Shown here in pieces: positions 19,207-27,274 of a stretch of DNA of 64,000 nt. Source of the DNA: Mesorhizobium sp. YC-39 (GTDB taxonomy: Bacteria > Pseudomonadota > Alphaproteobacteria > Rhizobiales > Rhizobiaceae). The stretch is from NCBI RefSeq assembly GCF_025753795.1, contig NZ_JAOWPS010000001.1, positions 744,001 through 808,000 of the forward strand, given 5' to 3'. The position numbers and the translations under genes were made by a program. Below the pieces are notes generated by a model that made no database searches, was not told where the DNA came from, and saw only the letters and a program-made list of their open reading frames with translations. Position 1 is the stretch's first letter, and every line of letters starts with the position of its first letter.

Positions 19207-19580
19207 GGCGCAGCCGTAGCATTCCAACGCCAACGTTCGTTGATGGGGAAATGCCTCACCAGGTAGCCTTGCCGGACGATCTATGCGTCGATCGCAACTT
19301 CACGCTGATCAAGTGCTTTCTGGAGGAGCATCGAATGTCATGCAGGGCGAGGTCGGTGCTGGCGGTTTGGGAGGATGGCAAGCAGGAGCAGTGGCGACTG
19401 CATTGCTTCGCCGACGCTGGAGCCGCGAAGACCTTCCTTGACCACTTCGGTGGCATGATGTTCGATCCCAAGCTAGATCGAGAAAATGGACGCGCTCGCG
19501 GTACATGGCGCCGCCAAGGCGCCTACGAACGAATTCTGGAACTCGGGCCGCTCAGCGTGCCGGAAATCCTTCGCAACTAA
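19200..19580 (+). CDS. Hypothetical protein
   Basis: 126 residues, starting inside the last codons of the previous gene (stop and start overlap), so translationally coupled. It is soluble, with a central VLAVWEDGKQEQWRLHCFAD then AGAAKTFLDHFGGMMFDP. Not recognised. It precedes the SRAP gene by nine bases, so these genes are one transcript. Confidence 0.6.
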   Translation: MVRRSRSIPTPTFVDGEMPHQVALPDDLCVDRNFTLIKCFLEEHRMSCRARSVLAVWEDGKQEQWRLHCFADAGAAKTFLDHFGGMMFDPKLDRENGRARGTWRRQGAYERILELGPLSVPEILRN

Positions 19581-19589
19581 AGTGGTGGC

Positions 19590-20282
19590 ATGTGCGGGCG
19601 CTTTACGAGATATCTGCCATGGTCGGAGATTCACCGGCTCTATCGGCTGACGGCGCCGGCTGAAACCGGACGCAACGACGCGCCCCGCTACAATATCGCG
19701 CCAACGGACGAGGTACCTTTCGTCACGGCCGCCGAGGATAGCAATCATCGGCTCCGATCCGGCCGCTGGTGGCTCGTTCCATTCTGGGCGAAGGAGAAGC
19801 CCAAGGGACAGATGTTCAATGCCCGCATTGAGGGCGTCGACACGACACCGGCATTCCGGGATGCGTTCAAGTCAAAACGCTGCCTGATCCCAGCCGATGG
19901 CTACTACGAGTGGACGATTTCGCCGGCAGACGGGAAGAAAGACCCTTGGCTTATCTTCCAGCCAAGCCACGCTCCATTCTCGTTCGCGGGCCTTTGGGCA
20001 TACAATTCGAACCTCGATATCACCAGTTGCACCATCATCACCGAACCATCTGCGGCCCCGGTGAACCAGATCCACGACCGCCAACCACTTATCCTCGATC
20101 CCGCTTACTACGACGCCTGGCTTGATCCTAAGACGCCCGTTGGCGACCTCAAAGACATTCTCAGCCACGACATCGATGGGAGTCTGCAGTTTTACCGCGT
20201 GGGCCGCGAGGTCAATGCGGCCGCTATCGACAAACAGCCCAATGACCATGCCGGGCTTATCGAGCCGATCAAACTGCTATGA
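19590..20282 (+). CDS. SOS response-associated peptidase (SRAP, YedK/HMCES family)
   Basis: A 230-residue SRAP protein. Met is followed by the catalytic Cys2 (MCGRFTRY), which after Met removal forms the covalent thiazolidine link to abasic sites in single-stranded DNA. Other conserved positions are NARIEGV near residue 78, the active-site Glu in DGYYEW near residue 106, and the His in QIHDRQPLIL near residue 160. It protects abasic sites at replication forks. It is the third gene of a tight plus-strand operon of unknown genes and overlaps the next small gene by ATGA. Confidence 0.92.
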   Translation: MCGRFTRYLPWSEIHRLYRLTAPAETGRNDAPRYNIAPTDEVPFVTAAEDSNHRLRSGRWWLVPFWAKEKPKGQMFNARIEGVDTTPAFRDAFKSKRCLIPADGYYEWTISPADGKKDPWLIFQPSHAPFSFAGLWAYNSNLDITSCTIITEPSAAPVNQIHDRQPLILDPAYYDAWLDPKTPVGDLKDILSHDIDGSLQFYRVGREVNAAAIDKQPNDHAGLIEPIKLL

Positions 20283-20455
20283 GCGACGAGACCAGGATTC
20301 GGCTTCCCGAACATGTCACCGCGCCGGGTGTTCAGCACCATGTCTGTGAGCGCGCCGAGTGCGGCAGGCATGCCGGCTGGGGATTTGCTAAGCCAAAGCA
20401 GACGCCGCATTGGTTCTGTTTCGCGCACCGCGCCGATGGCGAGCGATACCTTTAA
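20279..20455 (+). CDS. Small Cys/His-rich protein
   Basis: 58 residues, starting at the ATGA overlap with the SRAP stop, so coupled to it. It has HHVCERAECGRH and then HWFCFAHRADG, four Cys/His groups spaced like a small zinc ribbon. Not recognised. It ends overlapping the convergent DUF982 gene by four bases. The tight coupling suggests it acts with SRAP, which is inference. Confidence 0.6.
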   Translation: MSDETRIRLPEHVTAPGVQHHVCERAECGRHAGWGFAKPKQTPHWFCFAHRADGERYL

Positions 20456-20715
20456 CTACGCGGATCCCGCTCAACGAGAATGTCTGCCTCTATCGCAGCG
20501 TTGATGAAGGCCGCTCGGGCAAATCGCGCCTCCTTCACGCCCTCCAGTGCAGCCAGGCAAGCCTTTCGCGCCGCCATGTGCCGCGTTCCCGTGACCGCAG
20601 GCCAGCGGTTGAGAAGGATATCCGCGGCCTGAGCTACACGCTCGACTCTGAAAGTCGTGCTGCCGGATTTGCCGAGTGCAATTTGAACGGGTTCGTCGAA
20701 ACGCTGATCCTGCAT
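20452..20715 (-). CDS. DUF982 domain protein
   Basis: 87 residues. The pattern FDEPVQIAL, then VAQAADILLNRWP, ARKACLAALEG and ARAAFINAAIEADI is that of DUF982, a small domain much expanded in rhizobia and often on plasmids and islands. Function unknown. The start at 20715 has GGGAGG upstream. Confidence 0.8.
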   Translation of the reverse strand: MQDQRFDEPVQIALGKSGSTTFRVERVAQAADILLNRWPAVTGTRHMAARKACLAALEGVKEARFARAAFINAAIEADILVERDPRS

Positions 20716-20864
20716 AAGCCGCCACCTCCCAAAGCGCGACTCAATGCGGTGTGACGCAATAGGTTCCAAAACCCGTCGGCAGCATGGTTCCACCAGTCGG
20801 ACGGCGAGCCGGAGCAGCCGACCGCCCTGCACCACAGAAGACCTGTGCCTGCCGAGAGCCGTGG

Positions 20865-21041
20865 CTAGAACGGCAGCCGTATCTGGTCGGCGCCAGGGAT
20901 CGACTTTGCCCAGCCGATGTCCTTCTGAATTTCAGGCGGCAAGCTATCCAGCGTCTGAATTGTAGTTTTCCTGAGACGGGCTCGCTTAAGAGCGTGGCCA
21001 ATCCGGCCAAGGCTTTTGAAAATCGACACGTTAGCTCCCAT
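20865..21041 (-). CDS. DUF1127-like small protein
   Basis: 58 residues from the ATG at 21041. It contains KRARLRKTTIQTLDSLPPEI then QKDIGWAKS, matching the arginine-rich DUF1127 (YjiS-like) motif in which a short helix ends in DIG. Small DUF1127 proteins in alphaproteobacteria have been linked to RNA metabolism and phosphate or carbon responses. The start is a guess; the frame is open 230 bases further upstream. Confidence 0.6.
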   Translation of the reverse strand: MGANVSIFKSLGRIGHALKRARLRKTTIQTLDSLPPEIQKDIGWAKSIPGADQIRLPF

Positions 21042-21612
21042 GGAGTTTGGTGGTTGAGTGCCTCCCGGCGAAATCGCAGGGGCTCTGGAATTGCGCCAGG
21101 TGTGTATCCAATCAATTGCGCGAGGACGGTGAAAAGCTTCACAAAACTCGGTCTGAAGAAACATTTGCATGCAAACGAATCTCCCCCGGCATGGCAAACT
21201 TCCTATTTCTGTGATCATATCCGCTAATGGGCGGGGCAAGGCGATATCGCCAACGGGGGTTAGCCGTACCAATAACCCGATCGGCTGTTAGGAAAATTCG
21301 GCCAACCCCTTTGGTGAACACTCAAAAGGTTCAAAACCCGTTGGCATCTGAATGTCGCGCAGCTCACATAGACCGTCTCGCGGGCGGCCAGGGTATCGGC
21401 GAGTGTCTTCTGAGGCATGCATGGCGATCTCCGTTGATGGGGTCGCCGCACAGAGGGCGCTGTCCCCGATCATGGCTGCACTGACAAACCTCTCAATTGC
21501 CACCACACCGCAATTGCTGCATCAGAGCTGCGACCGCTATCCAATTAGCTTGTGCTGAAATGGTTCCGGAACTTTTACCGTTACGGCGTTGCCGCAGTTC
21601 GCTTGCCGACAA
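21042..21612. other. Mostly gene-free stretch
   Basis: 570 bases between the DUF1127-like gene and the pentapeptide gene. It holds one weak small frame (21260-21418, minus). Nothing else is recognisable: no strong hairpin, tRNA or repeated element. Confidence 0.4.
21260..21418 (-). CDS. Doubtful small protein
   Basis: A 52-codon frame beginning MPQKTLADTLAARETVYVSC. The start resembles a short rhizobial hypothetical with a cysteine pair, but the last 20 residues look random, so it may be truncated or frameshifted. No clear ribosome site. Confidence 0.25.
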   Translation of the reverse strand: MPQKTLADTLAARETVYVSCATFRCQRVLNLLSVHQRGWPNFPNSRSGYWYG

Positions 21613-22329
21613 CTATTCCTGCTGGAATTGACAGGGCCAATCTTCAGGCCTCGTCAAGCCCGAAGGCAACTCGGTCCGGGCGTCTCCGCAAGCCATGTTG
21701 AGCTGCCACTGGGACAGACCCGCCGAATTGGAAAGATCGAGGCCTTCGATACGGGTCAGAAAGAAAAAAGCGCGGTCAAAGTCTATCGGCGCGGTGAACG
21801 TCGCTCCTCGGAAGTCCGCCCGTGCGAGATTGGCAAACGAGAAACGGCTGCCGCTGATATCGGCGTCATGGAACTGCGCACGCCCCAATTCTGCCTTTGT
21901 GAAATCAACATTGGTCAGATTGGCGCCCTGGAAATTCGAGCGCTGCATTTCCGCGCTCGCAAACACAGCGCCCTGCGCGTCCATACGGCTGAAGTCGGTC
22001 CTGTAGGCCTCGATTCTGTCGAACCGGGCGTCTTTGGCGGTCGAGTCGGCCAGGGAAGCACGCACAAGCGTTGCCTTCTCAAAATTTGCCGCAAGGAGAT
22101 TGCTGTTCCTGAGGTCGGTCGAAGTGAAATCAACACCCAACAGGTTCGCCCCGCTCAGGTCCTGTCCTGCTAGGATGAGAAGCTTTTTGTTACAGTCCTG
22201 CCAATTGACGCCAGGCGTCGCTGCTGCGTCGCAATTTTGAGCGGCAGCGGCGTTCTGCCAAGCAAATACAATGCAAACCGCTAGAACTAAGCCGGATGCG
22301 CCGTAAGCTCTGGTTCGTCTCAAAGTCAT
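21613..22329 (-). CDS. Secreted pentapeptide-repeat protein
   Basis: 238 residues with a Sec signal peptide (hydrophobic GLVLAVCIVFAW, cleaved after AAAA). The mature protein begins with a short Cys-containing part (QNCDAAATPGVNWQDC). A long A(D/N)LxX run follows: LSGANLLGVDFTSTDLRNSN, LLAANFEKATLVRASLADST and so on to RADFRGATF, about 20 pentapeptides. Such proteins fold as a right-handed quadrilateral beta helix. With a signal peptide it acts in the periplasm or outside; binding partner unknown. A start at 22329 fits the signal better than the longer frame. Confidence 0.85.
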   Translation of the reverse strand: MTLRRTRAYGASGLVLAVCIVFAWQNAAAAQNCDAAATPGVNWQDCNKKLLILAGQDLSGANLLGVDFTSTDLRNSNLLAANFEKATLVRASLADSTAKDARFDRIEAYRTDFSRMDAQGAVFASAEMQRSNFQGANLTNVDFTKAELGRAQFHDADISGSRFSFANLARADFRGATFTAPIDFDRAFFFLTRIEGLDLSNSAGLSQWQLNMACGDARTELPSGLTRPEDWPCQFQQE

Positions 22330-22388
22330 TGTTGCTAGACCTCTGCTACTCGCCGACAATCGACCTTACCACATCCGCCAAATGAAAA

Positions 22389-22412
22389 GCCCGCCACCGT
22401 GAGGCAGCGGGC
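22389..22412 (-). terminator. Intrinsic terminator (minus strand)
   Basis: GCCCGC at 22389-22394 pairs with GCGGGC at 22407-22412. Read on the minus strand, the stem is followed by TTTTC. It lies downstream of the small secreted protein gene at 22515-22802 and is nearly identical to the hairpin at 22906-22928. Confidence 0.65.
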
Positions 22413-22514
22413 CAATCCTGTAAATTTACAGCTTTTTCTTCAGTAGGTGTCCGGCTGCTCCCGCTCGGTGTCGGCATTAGTCTGGCCGAAAAAGGTCCCG
22501 GAAGCCGCCATCAA

Positions 22515-22802
22515 TTATAGCCAGTTAAAAAACCACGGACTGGTTTCATACCCTAAGCGCGGATTAGGCGGATTAGGCGGACTATAATGATCCAGGAAGT
22601 TTGCGCCCCCATTTGATGGTCGCGCAACAACGGTGCGTGTCGATTTACAATCCGGTTTCGGGATCGGCTTGCTGCCAGCCTTCATATGAGCTGCAGAACA
22701 CGAGGTTCTAGCCTGAGCGGTGGCCACCTTTTTCTTCTCTTTCGCAACAGCTGCTCCGGTGGCGGCCAATACCATTACTACGCCAAAGACAACGAGTTTC
22801 AT
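22515..22802 (-). CDS. Small secreted hypothetical protein
   Basis: 95 residues. A signal peptide LVVFGVVMVLAATGAAVA is cleaved before KEKKK. The mature part is basic with two cysteines in SCSAAHMK and PDCKS, then a Pro/Asn segment YSPPNPPNPRLGYE and an aromatic end SPWFFNWL. Not recognised. The start at 22802 gives the signal peptide and has GGTGAGGG upstream. Bracketed by two copies of the same terminator hairpin. Confidence 0.6.
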   Translation of the reverse strand: MKLVVFGVVMVLAATGAAVAKEKKKVATAQARTSCSAAHMKAGSKPIPKPDCKSTRTVVARPSNGGANFLDHYSPPNPPNPRLGYETSPWFFNWL

Positions 22803-22905
22803 TGAAACGCCCTCACCCAGCACAATCCGAAAATGATTGCGCCTGGCTAACGTTACGTCAACGACATTTTGTCCGCAACAACGGCGAATAGTGCCGGTAA
22901 AAAGA

Positions 22906-22928
22906 GCCCGCCACCGTGAGGCAGCGGG
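22906..22928 (-). terminator. Intrinsic terminator (minus strand)
   Basis: CCCGC at 22907-22911 pairs with GCGGG at 22924-22928 with the same 12-base loop as the hairpin at 22389-22412. On the minus strand it is followed by CTCTTTTT. It ends the transcript of the gene at 22954-23211. Confidence 0.7.
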
Positions 22929-22953
22929 TTTCAAGTGTCCGAAGGGCAATTGA

Positions 22954-23211
22954 TTAGGCTTTGGTGTCGGCCTGTCTCGTTTTTGCCAGCTCCAGGACAT
23001 TAAGCGATTCCCCGGTCATCTCTCCCGCCATCCGCAACAACCTCACGATGGCGCCAACTGCTTCGTAGACAAGAGCGTCTTTGCCCAGATCGGGAATTGT
23101 CTCCATCGCCAGTTCGCAAACGCGGGCTATCGCGCATGCATCATAGCCGCGATCGATATCAGCCTCGGTAATCAGGCCACGATCCGAGGCGACAGGCGCA
23201 GCGGCGTTCAT
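22954..23211 (-). CDS. Hypothetical small helical protein
   Basis: 85 residues, soluble and helical, with ARVCELAMETIPDLGKDALV then YEAVGAIVRLLRMAGEM. Not recognised. The start codon overlaps the stop of the upstream 52-residue gene (ATGA), which shows both are translated together. Confidence 0.55.
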   Translation of the reverse strand: MNAAAPVASDRGLITEADIDRGYDACAIARVCELAMETIPDLGKDALVYEAVGAIVRLLRMAGEMTGESLNVLELAKTRQADTKA

Positions 23212-23366
23212 AGGACACCCCCTTTCTCGGCCACCTTTGCCGCCGCCTGCATGGCCTTGACCAGATCCAGCAACCGCCTTTCGGCCTTCCGGTCCGGCTC
23301 AGGATCAAGTTCGAGGTCCAAGGCGTCATCCTGAGACCGGCTGATGCCGGCAGGATGGACACCCAT
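23208..23366 (-). CDS. Hypothetical 52-residue protein
   Basis: A short frame, acidic then helical: LDLELDPEPDRKAERRLLDL followed by VKAMQAAAKVAEKGG. Its stop overlaps the next start (ATGA). The coupling and sensible composition support it; no family recognised. Confidence 0.5.
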   Translation of the reverse strand: MGVHPAGISRSQDDALDLELDPEPDRKAERRLLDLVKAMQAAAKVAEKGGVL

Positions 23367-23404
23367 AGACTGCTGCGTCGGCGATGCTCTGCCCTGGCCC
23401 TCAT

Positions 23405-23662
23405 TCAGTAGAGCACGAAGAGACCAAGCGCCACGAGCGCGAGGACGAGAAGGACACCGACCAAGGCGGTCAATCTGACAGACGAAGCCGGGAACCGGTC
23501 AGGTGTGACAGGCTCCTCATGCACCTCGGGATGATCTGTTCCCATCCTGTCAAATTGCGGAACGCCATTGCTCTCGACCGCCGTTGAAACCCTGTTCGCT
23601 ATATCGCCGCGGATTATGGGATCATCGGACAAATGATCCGTCGTACTGCGTTTGAATGCCAT
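23405..23662 (-). CDS. Hypothetical tail-anchored small membrane protein
   Basis: 85 residues. The N-terminal two-thirds is soluble and polar (AFKRSTTDHLSDDPIIRGDI), and the C-terminus is a single membrane helix LTALVGVLLVLALVALGLFV. The topology suggests a cytoplasmic domain held at the inner membrane. Not recognised. The start at 23662 was preferred over an ATG-less extension of five codons. It heads the run of small minus-strand genes. Confidence 0.55.
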   Translation of the reverse strand: MAFKRSTTDHLSDDPIIRGDIANRVSTAVESNGVPQFDRMGTDHPEVHEEPVTPDRFPASSVRLTALVGVLLVLALVALGLFVLY

Positions 23663-24120
23663 GTAAACCCCACCCATATTGCCCCAAAATATGTAACGCT
23701 TCAGCCGGCGAAAAATTTCCCGCTCGTCAGTCAGTCATGCTTCGCCGCAGATGCCCCATGCTGCGGCGCGCTCACAAAAAGACCTGATGGCAACCGTCCA
23801 ATCATCCTATACGAAATCCTTCAGTGAAACGTTTCACAGAGCCTTCCCGCAATATGGGCTCCGGAATTGGTGTGGGGCGGAACCGGCCTGTGCAGTCATT
23901 TGAAATGGACAAGCGCTGCCCTTGCTGCCTGAGGCGGCCCTCGGCCCCTCGCAAAAGGCCGGCAAAATCCGAAAGGCCAGGTGCGGTAAACTTGCGTTAC
24001 CGGCAATCAAATCAGGCATAAGGGGTTTGAACTTGCTTCCAGCATTTGCAGGGATGGCGGCCAACAGTCCTCCGAAAGACGACGCCTGAAATCCAGATTG
24101 AAGCAAGGCCGCCCAGCGCA
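23663..24120. other. Gene-free stretch with a palindromic site
   Basis: 457 bases between divergent genes. It holds the palindrome at 23824-23837. Short frames on both strands here have no RBS or family likeness. It should contain promoters for both flanking genes. Confidence 0.4.
23824..23837. promoter_or_regulatory. Palindrome of LacI-family operator type
   Basis: GTGAAACGTTTCAC is a perfect 14-bp palindrome with the central CG of LacI/GalR family operators. It lies about 280 bases before the membrane gene at 24121. No LacI-type gene is in the window, so the regulator is unknown. Confidence 0.4.
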
Positions 24121-25371
24121 ATGACCACGACGATTGACGACATCCTCCGGCCGCTGGCGCTGACCGTGCAGTTGCTCGCCCAATGCTGGCCGCAGCTTTT
24201 GCTGATCGGCTGCATCGGCATGATCGCTCACGACCTGCTGCTTCAGGGCGCCGTGGCGATCGGCCTCCAATTCCCGCTGGGCGGAATGGTCGTCTTGTCC
24301 CTGGTGGTTCTCGCCAGGCTTGCGGTGCTGGTCATGATGTTCGTGATCCTGCGGCCGCACATGCCGGCGCTGGCGGCGCTGCGACAAAAAGCAGCCAAGG
24401 GAGCCAGCGAGACGAAGCGCGAGCCGGCCCTTGCCATAACCGCGGCCGCGATCCTGCCGTTCTTCGCCTACTATGCCGCCTGGGGTTTTCTCGGTGATAC
24501 GGTCCGCGAGTATTCGCGCATGGCGCTGGCCCAGGCCGATCTCGGCAAGAGCGTGGACATCTTTGCCATTCTTCAGTCCAGCGGCGTGGTGCTGTCGATC
24601 GTCATATGCTGGCTGGTCCGTTTTGCCGCCAAGCGATTGAATGCGCGCGCCGCTCATCCCTACTGGCGGCTGCTGATCGTGGCGACCGACGCAACCTGGA
24701 TCTTCATCGGTCTCTACGCGCTCGGTGTCTGGAAAGACGAGCTCATCCGCTGGCTTGGCGCCGGCGCAGCGCTGCAGCAACTCAGCCTCGATTTGCTCGC
24801 GCCGGTAACTTCGGCAGTCGCGGCCGCCGAGTTCGTTCCCGTGGAATTCCGGCCGCTGCCTTTTGGAGAGCAGCTTCAGAACCTGTTCTTTTTCGCATTG
24901 CTGCCGATTGTCTGGCTGGTGATGGCGGCGATCATCAACGGCTATGAACTTTCCGCGCCGGCCGCCCCTGCTGCCGCGCCATCGCACGCAACCTCGTGGC
25001 GGAAGTGGCTGAAGGATTTCGCGGCCCACTTCGTCGGCGGCTATCGCAGCCGCTACGCACCGGTCTGGACCTGCCTCAAGCTGACGCTCAGTGCCGGCCT
25101 TGCCACGCTTGTCACCTTCGTCATTGCCTATCAGGCCATCTCGTGGGCCGGCGCCTGGATATGGTTTGGCCTGACAAGGCTCATCGGAGCGCATGATCTC
25201 GGCACCTGGCAGGTCTTCGCCGACACAATCAGCCTGTTCATCGGCAGCCCAAGCGAGCTCGATGGAGGGATAGTGCTCGACGCGGTCCGGGTCGCGCTGC
25301 TTGCAGCGGTGCTCGAGACTGCAGTGGCTGGAGCGGGAGAAGCCAGTGGCCTCAGGGCTGCGGCTCGCTGA
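24121..25371 (+). CDS. Unknown polytopic membrane protein
   Basis: 416 residues from the ATG at 24121 (an earlier in-frame start at 24046 lacks support). About eight hydrophobic segments: residues 11-32, 40-58, 64-82, 102-122, 142-162, 178-196, 240-262 and 325-350. A central soluble loop carries FVPVEFRPLPFGEQLQ. There is an Ala/Pro linker APAAPAAAPSH at about residue 282. Not recognised. It converges with and overlaps by 20 bases the three-gene minus operon of anchored proteins, which suggests a linked function. Confidence 0.65.
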   Translation: MTTTIDDILRPLALTVQLLAQCWPQLLLIGCIGMIAHDLLLQGAVAIGLQFPLGGMVVLSLVVLARLAVLVMMFVILRPHMPALAALRQKAAKGASETKREPALAITAAAILPFFAYYAAWGFLGDTVREYSRMALAQADLGKSVDIFAILQSSGVVLSIVICWLVRFAAKRLNARAAHPYWRLLIVATDATWIFIGLYALGVWKDELIRWLGAGAALQQLSLDLLAPVTSAVAAAEFVPVEFRPLPFGEQLQNLFFFALLPIVWLVMAAIINGYELSAPAAPAAAPSHATSWRKWLKDFAAHFVGGYRSRYAPVWTCLKLTLSAGLATLVTFVIAYQAISWAGAWIWFGLTRLIGAHDLGTWQVFADTISLFIGSPSELDGGIVLDAVRVALLAAVLETAVAGAGEASGLRAAAR

Positions 25372-25909
25372 CGCTGAGATAATTCGGCAGTGCCGAATAG
25401 AGCGCGATCGACAGGGTGAGGCTGCTCGCCGCGGCTGGGATCGAAAAGCTGGCAACCATCCGCGCCGGTTGGCCGGGCTCCATCGCCGCGAACGCGATGC
25501 CGCCGCACAGCGACCGTTGCTCGGCCTCCGGATATTGCTGCCTGAGCACCGGATCGGCAAACAGGGTTGGCTTCCATTCGCGGCTTCCGTCGGCAAGCCG
25601 CACCTCGCAAGGAATGGCGCCGAGCGCCTTCGGGTCAGCCGCGCGAGCCTCGAATTCGGCGAGCACGACGGTGCTTCGCTCGATGCCTGTCAGTCGGGTG
25701 AAGCGGGTCACGGTCCAGCTTGCGCCTGCATAGTCGATCGGTTGCCCCAAGGTCGCGGATACCGGCTGGCGCACATGTTGGGCACGCCAGTCCCTGATGC
25801 TCCCCCACGTCTGCGCAGCCAGCGCGGCAGGCAGGGCAACCACCAGCGCCGCCATGCTCGGCCAGTAGCCTCGCCGCGCTGACGTCACCTTTGCGGGAGA
25901 ACTGTCCAT
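25352..25909 (-). CDS. Membrane-anchored beta-sandwich-like protein C of an unknown trio
   Basis: 185 residues: a short cytoplasmic head, one membrane helix (MAALVVALPAALAA), then a domain beginning ATLGQPIDYAGASWTVTRFT with VVLAEFEARA. The layout of helix, linker, GQxIDxxxW strand and hydrophobic strand resembles the gene at 26475 and reminds of DUF4352-type immunoglobulin-like domains. It has two cysteines (PCEVRL, SLCGG) that could form a disulfide outside. Start overlaps the stop of the preceding gene by 25 bases. Function unknown. Confidence 0.6.
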   Translation of the reverse strand: MDSSPAKVTSARRGYWPSMAALVVALPAALAAQTWGSIRDWRAQHVRQPVSATLGQPIDYAGASWTVTRFTRLTGIERSTVVLAEFEARAADPKALGAIPCEVRLADGSREWKPTLFADPVLRQQYPEAEQRSLCGGIAFAAMEPGQPARMVASFSIPAAASSLTLSIALYSALPNYLSVSEPQP

Positions 25910-26478
25910 GACGGTCCTTTGTGGTTGCGGCGGATGGTCAGCTCGGGCTCGATGTCCCTGCCGGAAACGTTCGTGGCGATGCGGATCTCATCGTCGAGCG
26001 GCAGCAATTTTGTGCGTGCAACCACGACGGTCCCGCCGGCGACGGCATCCTCCGGCACTTCGAACATCAGCAGGACGTGGCGTGGCAGGCCGGGCTGGTA
26101 GACATCGCCCGGCATCATCTCGATCGTCGCCGGCACCCGGTCGGTCAGCACGTAGCGCACGCCGCTGCCGCTCAACCACTCGCCCGATGTCAGGCCCAGG
26201 GTCTCGAATTTCGCCTCGGCCTCGCCCTCGACCACAAGCCAGACGCCGGAACTGGTGTAGGTCTTTGACTTGCCGAAGGTTTCGACGTTGAGAACACGCG
26301 CCACCCTGACCCTGTCCAGCGAAAGCGCGAATGCGCTCGCCTCGACACGCCTGTTCATGCCGCCCGAGGCGACTATCGGCGACGTGATGTCGCTATAGAG
26401 CGGACGCGTGTGCTGCATGCCGTAGAGCACGGCGACGGCAAACAGCAGCGCCAGCACCGAACGCGCCACGCGCATCAT
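25885..26478 (-). CDS. Membrane-anchored beta-sandwich-like protein B of an unknown trio
   Basis: 197 residues with an N-terminal membrane helix VLALLFAVAVLYGM, then PIVASGGMNRRVEASAFALS, RVRVARVLNVE and VWLVVEGEAEAKFE. Predicted periplasmic and beta-rich. Like its neighbours it has a single anchor and a domain of about 150 residues. Its start overlaps the preceding stop (ATGA). Not recognised. Confidence 0.6.
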   Translation of the reverse strand: MMRVARSVLALLFAVAVLYGMQHTRPLYSDITSPIVASGGMNRRVEASAFALSLDRVRVARVLNVETFGKSKTYTSSGVWLVVEGEAEAKFETLGLTSGEWLSGSGVRYVLTDRVPATIEMMPGDVYQPGLPRHVLLMFEVPEDAVAGGTVVVARTKLLPLDDEIRIATNVSGRDIEPELTIRRNHKGPSWTVLPQR

Positions 26479-27056
26479 GGCACCTTCTCCACCGGTAGAT
26501 CGACCCTCGCCACGGGATCACGGTCGTACCAGCCGCTTGCGCCATAGAGATTATCGCGCAGCTTGTAGATCTGGCCGGTGACGGTTACCGTCACCTTGTC
26601 AGGCACGGGCACATCGGCCGGCCACTCCCATGCCATCGTCAGGCGTTCGGGCATGTTGGGATTGAAATATCCCGCCAGATATTTGTCGCGGTCGAGATAG
26701 GCCGTCGGCATCTCCAGCTTTTGCGCCGGCGCGCTGATCGCAACGACGCGGTAGAGCACGTTGTTGGGAGTGGCGGAGCGGTTCACCACATCCATGTCCA
26801 CCATCACAAGCTGCACGGGTTGCGATGGAGGAACGCCGGTCGGCGGCACGGTTCCGACACGTGCGCTTCGCAATGTCACGAACCAGCGACCGGTATCGAT
26901 CTGCTGGCCTGCCTGCACGACCGGCACTTTTGGCGGATGGGCAGCCTCGTAGAGCGTCATCGAAAACGAGATTGCCGATGCGGCCAGCCCACCCAGGCCA
27001 GCGATCATGAAAGCAAAAAGTCTTTGCCGTACTGTCGTTCGTGTCGGTTCCGTCAT
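26475..27056 (-). CDS. Membrane-anchored beta-sandwich-like protein A of an unknown trio
   Basis: 193 residues, first of the minus operon. The membrane helix FAFMIAGLGGLAASAISFSM is followed by VVQAGQQIDTGRWFVTLRSA and VQLVMVDMDVVNRSATPNNV, the strand pattern of DUF4352-like domains. It ends with TVTGQIYKLRDNLYGASGWY. Single anchor, predicted outside face. The family link is from pattern only. Confidence 0.6.
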   Translation of the reverse strand: MTEPTRTTVRQRLFAFMIAGLGGLAASAISFSMTLYEAAHPPKVPVVQAGQQIDTGRWFVTLRSARVGTVPPTGVPPSQPVQLVMVDMDVVNRSATPNNVLYRVVAISAPAQKLEMPTAYLDRDKYLAGYFNPNMPERLTMAWEWPADVPVPDKVTVTVTGQIYKLRDNLYGASGWYDRDPVARVDLPVEKVP

Positions 27057-27274
27057 GCGCGGTATGGTATGCGATGGTCCTCAGGCCAGCCTTATACGAT
27101 GCAACCGCCGCGCGAGCGGACAACAATTGTTACATCGTTTAAACGGCGACCTTGTCCTGCCGGAATGAGCGGTCATATTTCGTCGCTATCGAGGTACATC
27201 GGCAATGACCAATCCGAGTACCTTATGCAAGAACCGGCGATCCTTACGAAATGCCTCGAATCAGGAGAGAAGCC

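Noticed and set aside
19529..19544. GAAC repeat resembling an alphaproteobacterial LexA box near SRAP
   Set aside because: Spacing is 8, not the required 7, and it lies inside a coding region.
23834..24121. 95-codon minus frame in the gap before the membrane gene
   Set aside because: No ribosome site, no family likeness, composition like random GC-rich sequence.
24007..25596. A 529-codon minus-strand frame opposite the membrane protein
   Set aside because: Shadow frame: skewed Arg/Gln/His composition and no hydrophobic or family pattern, while the plus strand reads as a normal membrane protein.
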